Source: Bacteroidales bacterium (lineage in GTDB: Bacteria > Bacteroidota > Bacteroidia > Bacteroidales > UBA7960). From it: a stretch of 57,212 nt of DNA. The translations under genes and the position numbers were made by a program. The stretch spans positions 1-57,212 of the forward strand of contig JAHYJD010000011.1 of NCBI GenBank assembly GCA_019429365.1. The letters run 5' to 3'. The notes under the pieces are model-generated. The model saw nothing but the letters and a program-made list of their open reading frames with translations, was not told where the DNA came from and searched no databases. Shown here piece by piece: positions 50,395-57,212 of this stretch; within the stretch, counting starts at the first letter, position 1, and every line of letters begins with the position of its first letter.

Positions 50395-50979
50395 TTATTC
50401 CCAGTTGCCGTCGATGGAAGCTTCAAACAGGGAGCCCACCTTAAGGCCATCGAGACGGGTATAATACACAAGGTACTGCAGGTTGCTCATGTACTGTTCG
50501 GGTGTGGCATAGGCCTCGAATACAGGCAATTGCACCAGCCCGCGCTCAATCATGCTTGCAGCCATGGTGAAACGCTGGCCGCCACTGAAGGGGATATAGG
50601 GCAGCGAATCGATGGGGTACCTGGAGCGTACCAGCAGGGTGTCTTTTGCAGGCATCCAAATAGTATCCCTTTGCACAATGCCCAGGCGCACGGCTTCGGC
50701 TTCGGTAAGCGAATCGGGTACAGTACCAATAGCCCTGAGGATCACGATAGAGTCATACTTCACAAAGTTCACAAGTGAATCCAGGTCGCCGAGAAAAGTT
50801 CCGAAGCGGGTACGGTGGGCAACCTGAGCAGTGCGAATGTCTTTCAGGCGCTCAATGATGCGGGCTTCACGACGGGCTGCTTCCTGGTTAAAACGAACCG
50901 GCTCCATAATACTGTCGTAAATAAGGTAGCCAAGCACCACAATCACAAGGGCTAAAACAATTTGAATAGCTGTTTTCAT
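50395..50979 (-). CDS. Membrane-anchored protein of unknown function
   Basis: About 194 residues from ATG 50979 (MKTAIQIVLALVIVVLGYLIYDS). One N-terminal helix (about 4-24) is followed by a periplasmic part. The stretch RIIERLKDIRTAQVAHRTRFGTFLGDLDSLV resembles the region after the helix in pseudopilins, which suggests a pilin-like fold, but no prepilin peptidase site is seen. An exact -7 box at 51018-51011 lies just before this start and argues against the ATG at 51057. It is followed by DUF3822 (11 nt), rsmD and coaD in one operon. The function is unknown. Confidence 0.72.
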   Translation of the reverse strand: MKTAIQIVLALVIVVLGYLIYDSIMEPVRFNQEAARREARIIERLKDIRTAQVAHRTRFGTFLGDLDSLVNFVKYDSIVILRAIGTVPDSLTEAEAVRLGIVQRDTIWMPAKDTLLVRSRYPIDSLPYIPFSGGQRFTMAASMIERGLVQLPVFEAYATPEQYMSNLQYLVYYTRLDGLKVGSLFEASIDGNWE

Positions 50980-51010
50980 ACTATCTGGTGGTTTTTTTAA
51001 AGTGAATATG

Positions 51011-51018
51011 CAAAGGTA
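51011..51018 (-). promoter_or_regulatory. -7 element of the coaD operon
   Basis: Exact TACCTTTG (TAnnTTTG) on the minus strand, 31 nt before the ATG at 50979. Confidence 0.5.
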
Positions 51019-51214
51019 AAACAAAAATCGGAACGAAAGGAAACTGAGGAAAACCAAGTTAAAAAACCTGCGTCAACCATTTCAGAAATCCAACTGCAAA
51101 TATTCTAATTTTTTTTTAATCGCCCATAATAAAATCATAAAAACATCATAAGAAATGCATGATTTGTTGTTTTGATTCAGCAAAATGAACGGCATACTAT
51201 TGAAAACCCGACTG

Positions 51215-53989
51215 TTAAAAGGTCTGGAAGGCCCGGTCGAGGTGGTGCGTGCGGCGGTTTATCTTGAGGTCCTGCAGCATCGACGATTTTACCCTAATAG
51301 TAAGGTTGTAGCTTTTCCTGAAACCAAAGGGAATCCAGTTGAGGGTCATTTCCCAGCAATGCAAATCGCGGTAAATATCCACTGAGGTGTAGGTAATTTC
51401 CTTGCGGTCGAAATCATAACCACTCCTGAAGCCCAGCCTCCATTTTGGCGTAAGTTGCATGTCTCCGCTAAAGTTGAGCGACTGCACATAGGTTTTATCG
51501 AAGCGGTCCTGGGCATAATTGTAGCGCGAGCCGTAGTTAAAGGTATATCCAAACTGCATTGACCATGGTACGGAATAATCGACCATTCCCGGCGTAACCT
51601 GGAGCACATCAGGCCCCGGAGCCAGTCCTTCATCGGGTTCGCCATTACCCAATCCATTGTCGGGGCCACCAATATCTTGCCCCATACCACCTCTCAGCTG
51701 AGATCCCGCCCCGGTGGATGGTCTTGTTTTGGAGCTCAACGAGTAATTGAAACCCAGGCTCCAGTTAGTATTGTTCAGCTTCATCAGCTTTTTCTGGGTA
51801 TCCCATAAAAAGCGGTTAATGTAGCGTCCGGTCGAATCGGTGTCGTAAACCGTCCAACCGCTTGAATAGGTTATGTCAAAGTTGTTGAAAAGCCGGGTGC
51901 GGGCCGAAATCCTGATGTCGTTAAAATTCAGCGAGTCGCGGGCAATATCGTACCCACCGTTTATGGAAAGATTATCAATCAGGGCGATCTTGCGCTCGCC
52001 CCGGGCAGTAGTGTCGCGCCGGTTTCGCACTTTCATTTCCAGGTTGTTGGTCACCGAAAAGTTGATGTTTCCCGAGCGGTTGGGCTGTGGCCCCGAATAA
52101 ATCCCATCCTCAAAAATGGCATATCTTACTTCTTCCTGGCGCCGCTCGTCGAAGTAGGTCTGGTAATACCCCCAAAAAGGATTGGCAAAGTCAGGACGGT
52201 AGCTAAAGCCCACATTGGGTGAGACCACATGCCGAAGCGCCCTCAACGGCCCCCTGCGAAACTGCACCATGCCATAAAAGCGTGTGTTGAGGCTGGCGCT
52301 ATAGCTGAAATCGTGAATGGCCTTAAAGCCCGGAATGGTATCTTTTACCATATTTCCGAAGAGGGTATCGCCCTGCTGTATAAAAATGGCCTGCGGATCC
52401 CAGTACTTTTCGACCGATGAGAGATACCAGTTCATGTTGTAATTAAAACTGTTGCTCAGGTTAAAATGCCTGAGCACCCGCATGGAGTGGCTTATCGGAA
52501 TGCTGTGCCTCATGCCGTTGCGGAAGCGCGACCAAGTTTCTCTTTCAAACAACAGGGAGTCGACGGTGCGCAAATCGTTTCGGGCATTCATGGTGTAGTT
52601 CATGGTAATATTTTCATACCATCGGGCTTCACCTGAGCCGCTTTTTCTCCTGAATGGGTGCAGGCGGTTTACGCTGAAGGCAATTTCGGGCAGGCTCAGG
52701 TCGACCGTGCGATTCAGCGTATTCTGGCTGTGCCGGAAGTTGGCCGAGAAGTTGTAACGGCTTGCCCAGGTGGCCCTGTATGAAACGTTGGAAGAAAAGG
52801 TATTAGACAGGTAATCCTGGTCTGAAACGGGGTTGAAGCGGCTGGCCTGCGAGCTACCCGCATTAACGCTTGCCTGGAACACGCTGTTTGGTCTTGCCTT
52901 GGGGTCCTGGTTGTGGCTCCACACTACCCTGAAATCGCGGCTGCGCTCGTATCCGGGAAGGTTTTCCTCGCCCAGAATGTTGATAGCATAACTCAGGTTG
53001 ATCGAACCCGAGTAGCGATAACGGACCCTGTAGGATGAGCCCAGTTTTGCTGCCCAGCTGCCGCGGGTGTATATATCGCCGCGCAACGAAAGGTCAACGT
53101 AATCGTTGATACCCCAGTAAAAACCACCATTCTCCAAATAAAAGCCGCGGTTGGAGGTTTCCCCGTAGGAGGGCATCAAAATACCCGAGGCCTGCCCCTT
53201 TTTGTTAGGGAAAAAACCAAAAGGTACCACCAGCGGAGTTGGCACACCTTCTATGACAAGGAAAGCCAGGCTGGTGATAATCTTGTCGTCTGGAATCATC
53301 TTTGCCTTACGGAAACCAATGTGAAAGTGTGGGTCGGGGTCGTCGCAGGTGGTGTATTTTCCGTCCTGCACATGAATGATTTTGTCAGGTTGAATCTTTA
53401 CAAGTTCTCCGTGCAAATAGCCATCGGCTTCTTCGGTAAACACTTGCCGGGTGCGGCCGCGTTTGGTTTCGAAGTTATACCACATTTCTTTCGACTGAAA
53501 CGACTGCGACCCTTCTGTGAAAATCGGGTACTGCTGCACCACCCCTGCCGAATCGGCAATGCCGGTAGCATAAAGCAGGTTTTCGCGAAAGTCTATTTCC
53601 ACATACCCGGCCTCCAGGTGTATGTCGCCGTATTTTAGGTCGGCAGTTCCATAGAGGTAAACCTTTCGCTCGCGCACGTTGAAAAAAATACTGTCGATGG
53701 CCGAATAATCGACCCTGGCATCAAGAATGGTTCCCGATCCCCTGAGCCGCGGTTGTTCAGCCAGCCCAACATCGTTGGTGTCGGTAAGCATTGTTGGCAA
53801 GGTATCTGCTGGAAGCAGGCTGTCGGGAATCTCTGTTGGTAGTATGGATTGGAATCTTTGTGGAATAGTATCGGCATCAGCCTTGGGATAAACCCGGAAA
53901 CTACCTGCTGAAGCGGATGCTACTGCTAGCCCAAAAAGGGTGAAAAGCAGCAGGAGCACAAAAAACTTAAATCCCAGGTTTGTACCCAA
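51215..53989 (-). CDS. lptD: LptD-like outer membrane LPS assembly protein
   Basis: 924 residues with a signal peptide (about 5-30, FVLLLLFTLFGLAVASASA). Residues about 85-230 form an OstA/LptA-like periplasmic jellyroll (DARVDYSAIDSIFF, KVYLYGTADLKYGDIHLEAGYVEID). The rest is a beta-barrel of many amphipathic strands (SGILMPSYGETSNRGFYLENGGFYWGINDYVDL). It inserts lipopolysaccharide or lipooligosaccharide into the outer leaflet of the outer membrane. The only reading-frame start is TTG at 53989; there is no ATG before the signal peptide, and a stop lies 9 nt upstream. Next to it are the amidase, MCE and dacB genes, all of the envelope. Confidence 0.9.
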   Translation of the reverse strand: MGTNLGFKFFVLLLLFTLFGLAVASASAGSFRVYPKADADTIPQRFQSILPTEIPDSLLPADTLPTMLTDTNDVGLAEQPRLRGSGTILDARVDYSAIDSIFFNVRERKVYLYGTADLKYGDIHLEAGYVEIDFRENLLYATGIADSAGVVQQYPIFTEGSQSFQSKEMWYNFETKRGRTRQVFTEEADGYLHGELVKIQPDKIIHVQDGKYTTCDDPDPHFHIGFRKAKMIPDDKIITSLAFLVIEGVPTPLVVPFGFFPNKKGQASGILMPSYGETSNRGFYLENGGFYWGINDYVDLSLRGDIYTRGSWAAKLGSSYRVRYRYSGSINLSYAINILGEENLPGYERSRDFRVVWSHNQDPKARPNSVFQASVNAGSSQASRFNPVSDQDYLSNTFSSNVSYRATWASRYNFSANFRHSQNTLNRTVDLSLPEIAFSVNRLHPFRRKSGSGEARWYENITMNYTMNARNDLRTVDSLLFERETWSRFRNGMRHSIPISHSMRVLRHFNLSNSFNYNMNWYLSSVEKYWDPQAIFIQQGDTLFGNMVKDTIPGFKAIHDFSYSASLNTRFYGMVQFRRGPLRALRHVVSPNVGFSYRPDFANPFWGYYQTYFDERRQEEVRYAIFEDGIYSGPQPNRSGNINFSVTNNLEMKVRNRRDTTARGERKIALIDNLSINGGYDIARDSLNFNDIRISARTRLFNNFDITYSSGWTVYDTDSTGRYINRFLWDTQKKLMKLNNTNWSLGFNYSLSSKTRPSTGAGSQLRGGMGQDIGGPDNGLGNGEPDEGLAPGPDVLQVTPGMVDYSVPWSMQFGYTFNYGSRYNYAQDRFDKTYVQSLNFSGDMQLTPKWRLGFRSGYDFDRKEITYTSVDIYRDLHCWEMTLNWIPFGFRKSYNLTIRVKSSMLQDLKINRRTHHLDRAFQTF

Positions 53990-54010
53990 TTTTAATTAAT
54001 GTTACTTTTG
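53979..54010 (+). promoter_or_regulatory. Amidase gene promoter
   Basis: TTTG 53979-53982, a 20-nt spacer and exact TACTTTTG 54003-54010. The -33 box lies inside the first codons of lptD on the other strand. Start of transcription near 54015; leader of about 74 nt. Confidence 0.65.
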
Positions 54011-54043
54011 TATAATAAGAATGGGCCTTTTGCGTAATATTAC

Positions 54044-54051
54044 CAAAGGTA
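54044..54051 (-). promoter_or_regulatory. Candidate -7 element for lptD
   Basis: Exact TACCTTTG on the minus strand, 54 nt before the TTG start. It faces the amidase promoter, and the two predicted transcripts would overlap by about 20-25 bases. No -33 TTG at 19 nt (a T-run lies there). Confidence 0.45.
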
Positions 54052-54088
54052 AGCAGGGGCAAAACTAATTAAAAATCGCATATTACTG

Positions 54089-55279
54089 GTGAAACGTTTC
54101 TTTATAATTTTTGGTATGCTGGTTCTGCTGGCATTGCTGCCGGCGGAGGTTTATGCTGACCGGCTCGGTTACGTCCGCACCGTAGTGATTGACCCCGGCC
54201 ACGGAGGCCATGAGCCCGGTGCAGTGGGACGAAAGGTAAAAGAGAAGGACCTTACCCTGGCCATTTCCCTTAAAGTTGGCGAATACATTAAGGAAAACCT
54301 TCCGGATGTGAAGGTAATCTATACCCGCGATACCGACAAGCATGTGGAGCTGCGCGACAGGACCCGGATTGCCAATGAAAACCAGGCCGACCTATTTATC
54401 AGCATTCACTGCAACAGCGTTACCAACCGTTCGGCTTACGGCACCGAGACTTTCGTAATGGGACCACACCGCAATCAGGCCAACCTGGAAGTGGCCAAGC
54501 TTGAAAATGCTTCTATCCTCTATGAAGACAACTACCTGGAGGCCTACGATGGCTATGATCCAAATTCGCCCGAGTCGAATATTATTTTTACCCTTTTTCA
54601 GAACGCCTACCTGAACCAGAGTCTTACCATTGCCTCGCTGGTGCAGGACCAGTTCAGAGAAAGAGCCAGGCGCGTTGACAGGGGTGTGAAACAGGCTGGC
54701 TTTTTGGTGCTTTACCGCGCCACCATGCCGGCCATTCTTGTGGAAACAGGGTTTATCAGCAATGCCCGGGAGGAAGAATATCTGGCCTCCGAAGAAGGAC
54801 AAAATCACATTGCCTCAGCCATTTACCGGGCTTTTCGCGATTACAAGACCAGCCAGGATCAGCTTGCCGCCGCCCACGAGCAGCAAATGCTGGCCAGCGC
54901 AAACACACAGTCCCAGCTCAGCCAGCCTGCAACCCCCAACCCGCCTGCCAGGCAAAGCCAGCAAAACACGCAGCCAGCAAACAATATACATAGCAATTCC
55001 GATATCGTTTTTAAGGTACAGTTTGCCTCTACCAGCACCCTGATGCCGCCCGATTCACCCGAGTTCATGGGCCTTCAAAATGTGGAATTTTATTTTCATG
55101 ATGGGCTGTATAAATATACCGTCGGAAACGAAACCAGCCTCGAATCCGCCGCGGCCTTACAGGAAAGAGTGCAAAGAGCAGGCTTAAGAGATGCCTTTGT
55201 GGTGGCCTTTCAAAACAACGACCGAATATCGCCTGCCGAAGCGGTGCGGCTGATTAACCAAAGAACCATCAAACCCTAA
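54089..55279 (+). CDS. N-acetylmuramoyl-L-alanine amidase (Amidase_3)
   Basis: 396 residues with a GTG start at 54089 and a signal peptide (MKRFFIIFGMLVLLALLPAEVYA). Amidase_3 domain (about 30-255): zinc ligands His38 (VIDPGHGGHEPGA), Glu52 (KEKDL) and His106 (ISIHCN); catalytic Glu in LVETGFISN (about 215-223). It cuts the bond between MurNAc and the stem peptide in peptidoglycan, as in cell separation. A Gln/Pro-rich linker (about 262-308) leads to a C-terminal SPOR-like domain (FKVQFASTS, AAALQERVQRAGLRDAFVVAF), which may bind peptidoglycan. The MCE protein follows 105 nt on. Confidence 0.93.
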   Translation: MKRFFIIFGMLVLLALLPAEVYADRLGYVRTVVIDPGHGGHEPGAVGRKVKEKDLTLAISLKVGEYIKENLPDVKVIYTRDTDKHVELRDRTRIANENQADLFISIHCNSVTNRSAYGTETFVMGPHRNQANLEVAKLENASILYEDNYLEAYDGYDPNSPESNIIFTLFQNAYLNQSLTIASLVQDQFRERARRVDRGVKQAGFLVLYRATMPAILVETGFISNAREEEYLASEEGQNHIASAIYRAFRDYKTSQDQLAAAHEQQMLASANTQSQLSQPATPNPPARQSQQNTQPANNIHSNSDIVFKVQFASTSTLMPPDSPEFMGLQNVEFYFHDGLYKYTVGNETSLESAAALQERVQRAGLRDAFVVAFQNNDRISPAEAVRLINQRTIKP

Positions 55280-55384
55280 ACTTTTTACCCGATTTACTGT
55301 TTTATTTGACATGCATGTTAATAAATCCATTGTGCCATTTTTCATGCAAGTTCAACTTAACCTATTTATTACAACTTGTTATCA

Positions 55385-56341
55385 ATGAAAATTACCAGAG
55401 AAGTTAAACTTGGATTAATAATGGCCATAACCCTTTTCCTTTTTATCTGGGGTTTGACCTACCTGAAGGGGAAAGACATTTTCTCGCGCCAGCTTAGCGT
55501 TTATGCAGTGTATGAAAATGTGAGCGGACTGGTAGAGTCCAATCCCGTGGTGTTGAGTGGGGTAAAAATCGGTCAGGTCGATCAGATCTACTTTCATCCC
55601 GATGGCTCAGGACGCATCATGGTTAAAATGATCATGAAAATGGAGATCAATATTCCCAATAACTCTGTGGCACGACTCACAGGAGCCGACTTTATGGGCT
55701 TTCGCGAAATCGAAATTTTGCTGGGCAATTCCGGCATTCCCGTCATCAACGGCGATACCCTGCCTTCCCTTATCTCGGCTTCGGTCATCGAAGAAGTGGG
55801 GCAGCAAATGCTTCCGCTGAAACATCAGGCCGAAAACCTGCTTGCACAGGCTGATTCAGTGTTGGCCGTGATACAATACATTTTCGATGCCGAAACCCGA
55901 GACAACATCACCCGCAGCTTCGATGGCATCAGGCAAACCATTGTCAACCTGGAGGAAACCACGGCCACTATCGATTCTACCTTCTCGCAACAGGCAAGTC
56001 GCCTGGCTGTGATTGTGGCCAACGCTGAGTCTATTTCGACCAACCTGCGCCAGAACAACGAGGCCATAACCAATATCATTCAGAACTTTTCCGAAATAAG
56101 CGATACGCTGGCTGCCCTTGAGCTTGCCAAGACCATGGAGGATGTGAACAAAACCATGGAGGCTTTTTCTGAAACCATGGAAAAAATCAACCGGGGCGAA
56201 GGTAGCGTTGGGCTGCTGGTAAACGACGAAGAGCTGTACCGTAACCTCGAGCAATCCTCTAAACAACTCGATTTGTTGCTCGAAGATATTCGTGAAAATC
56301 CGCGGCGATACATAAATGTTTCGGTTTTCGGAAGAAACTAA
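55385..56341 (+). CDS. MlaD/MCE-domain lipid-transport protein
   Basis: About 318 residues from ATG 55385 (MKITREVKLGLIMAITLFLFIWGLTYLKG); the TTG at 55376 is discounted. One N-terminal transmembrane helix and one MCE domain (about 35-115; YAVYENVSGLVESNPVVLSGVKIGQV, and TGADFMGFREIEILLG) are followed by a long helical stretch (about 140-285). Family members form hexameric rings that move phospholipids or other lipids across the periplasm, with an MlaE permease and MlaF ATPase. Those genes are not adjacent here. It shares one base (TAATG) with the dacB start, so translation may be coupled. Confidence 0.88.
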   Translation: MKITREVKLGLIMAITLFLFIWGLTYLKGKDIFSRQLSVYAVYENVSGLVESNPVVLSGVKIGQVDQIYFHPDGSGRIMVKMIMKMEINIPNNSVARLTGADFMGFREIEILLGNSGIPVINGDTLPSLISASVIEEVGQQMLPLKHQAENLLAQADSVLAVIQYIFDAETRDNITRSFDGIRQTIVNLEETTATIDSTFSQQASRLAVIVANAESISTNLRQNNEAITNIIQNFSEISDTLAALELAKTMEDVNKTMEAFSETMEKINRGEGSVGLLVNDEELYRNLEQSSKQLDLLLEDIRENPRRYINVSVFGRN

Positions 56342-57212
56342 TGTTGCCTATGCCTAAACCCCGCCTGTTATTACTGGTACCCGCCCTGCTGTTTTTTTTC
56401 TCTTTCTCCGGGCAGTCACCGGCACCAAACTATCTTGAACGGGAATTGAACCGCTTTGCCAGTGACCCTGCCCTCAAGAACGCCTCCTGGGGGTTTTGTG
56501 TAATTGACATAGAAACCGGTCGAACTGTCGTTTCGCGCAACGAGCATCAGGCCCTGGTACCCGCTTCCACTCAAAAAGTGCTTACTACTGCTTCGGCCCT
56601 GATGGTATTGGGACCCGATTTTCGCTACGAAACAACCATTGGCTACTCTGGCCGGATTGATGCCGGCGGGGTTTTGCATGGGGACCTGATCATAAAAGGC
56701 AGCGGCGACCCTTCTTTTGGCTCCAGCACAATGGACGACTCGCTGAACCTCGAAAAGGTTTTTTCTGTGTGGCTGCTGGCTGTCTACAAGGCCGGTATCA
56801 GGCAAATTAACGGGCGGGTGCTGGCCGATGAATCGGTTTTCGACCAGGAACTCATCCCACGCAAATGGTTGTGGGAAGACATGGGCAACTATTACGGTGC
56901 CGGGGCCAGTGGCCTCACTGCCAACGAAAACATGTACACGGTGTATTTCCAGCCAGGCAATGCCGTGGGGCAGCCTGCAAGGGTGGTGATGACCGAGCCG
57001 CAAATTCCCGCTATGGAATTTAACAACCAGGTAACCACTGGTCCCCGGGGTTCGGGCGACCAGGTGTATATTTTTGGGGCACCCTACCAAATGCAGCGGA
57101 CACTGACCGGAACTGTGCCTTTGGGCAGCAGCAATTTCCCCGTTAGGGGCTCCATACCCGACCCGCCATTCTTTGTGGCAGCGGCCTTCAGCGAATTTCT
57201 CAGCCGCAATAA
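56341..57212 (+). CDS. dacB: D-alanyl-D-alanine carboxypeptidase/endopeptidase (PBP4, S13), partial
   Basis: Runs off the window after 290 codons; the usual length is about 450-480. Signal peptide MLPMPKPRLLLLVPALLFFFSFSGQ. The penicillin-binding SxxK is in PASTQKVLTTA (nucleophile Ser, Lys; about 77-87); KGSGDPSFGS, and the block YGAGASGLTANENMYT, with SGLTANEN in the position of the SxN motif. KTG must lie beyond the end. It trims or cuts peptidoglycan stem peptides in the periplasm. Its ATG overlaps the MCE stop by one base, so it belongs to the amidase-MCE-dacB unit. Confidence 0.92.
   Translation, partial: MLPMPKPRLLLLVPALLFFFSFSGQSPAPNYLERELNRFASDPALKNASWGFCVIDIETGRTVVSRNEHQALVPASTQKVLTTASALMVLGPDFRYETTIGYSGRIDAGGVLHGDLIIKGSGDPSFGSSTMDDSLNLEKVFSVWLLAVYKAGIRQINGRVLADESVFDQELIPRKWLWEDMGNYYGAGASGLTANENMYTVYFQPGNAVGQPARVVMTEPQIPAMEFNNQVTTGPRGSGDQVYIFGAPYQMQRTLTGTVPLGSSNFPVRGSIPDPPFFVAAAFSEFLSRN

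Overview
The window looks like a chromosomal segment of a member of the Bacteroidota, class Bacteroidia, most like the Bacteroidales or Marinilabiliales. No species can be named from it. The evidence is the gene content (fused FeoA-FeoB, DUF3857 proteins, DUF3822, a ComB homologue, a NamZ/DUF1343 lipoprotein, the series rsfS-ftsH-LUD-DUF2007-cdsA-psd), the weak Shine-Dalgarno signals, and many exact copies of the Bacteroidetes -7 promoter element TAnnTTTG upstream of genes. There are about 45 protein genes, one insertion sequence and several gene remnants. I saw no rRNA, tRNA or CRISPR array.

Layout. 1-2,562: a membrane protein and prmC (minus strand). 2,736-8,823: three DUF3857/transglutaminase-like secreted proteins in tandem. 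8,837-10,722: NamZ lipoprotein, a 45-residue lipoprotein and an 81-residue protein, with clear terminators (minus). 11,049-15,455: sucC, gcvT, comB and a secreted zinc-phospholipase/S1-nuclease-like protein (plus). 15,501-18,924: a small membrane protein, then hisS-hutH (minus). 19,150-22,485: an NYN nuclease-cold shock fusion, convergent RtcB, and a divergent YchF-type GTPase. 22,541-23,917: a complete IS4-family element.

23,942-32,456: an accessory block starting 24 bp after the IS. It encodes a DPP IV-type peptidase, an ornithine cyclodeaminase/mu-crystallin family enzyme, a secreted SGNH esterase and a single-chain Fe-S serine ammonia-lyase, apparently one operon. After a decayed stretch (an L-arabinose/fucose isomerase fragment joined to an AraC-family fragment) comes an Xaa-Pro aminopeptidase on the other strand. 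The theme is proline-containing peptide and amino-acid catabolism.

32,743-51,000: mainly housekeeping. This covers an AHSA1-type protein with glgB; feoAB, its Cys-rich partner and recQ; yjjG; the rsfS-ftsH-LUD-DUF2007-cdsA-psd operon; birA; pyrE with a SRPBCC protein; a NUDIX gene; an eight-copy 7-bp tandem repeat; and the operon ending DUF3822-rsmD-coaD. 51,215-57,212: a cell-envelope block with LptD-like outer-membrane assembly protein, N-acetylmuramoyl-L-alanine amidase, an MCE/MlaD protein and a PBP4-type DacB that runs off the window.

The points most worth following up are the IS-adjacent peptide/serine operon, the two DUF3857 proteins that have lost the transglutaminase Cys and His, the NYN-CSD nuclease next to an RtcB ligase, the composite pseudogene, and the face-to-face promoters between lptD and the amidase gene. 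No wholly new system is proven by sequence alone.
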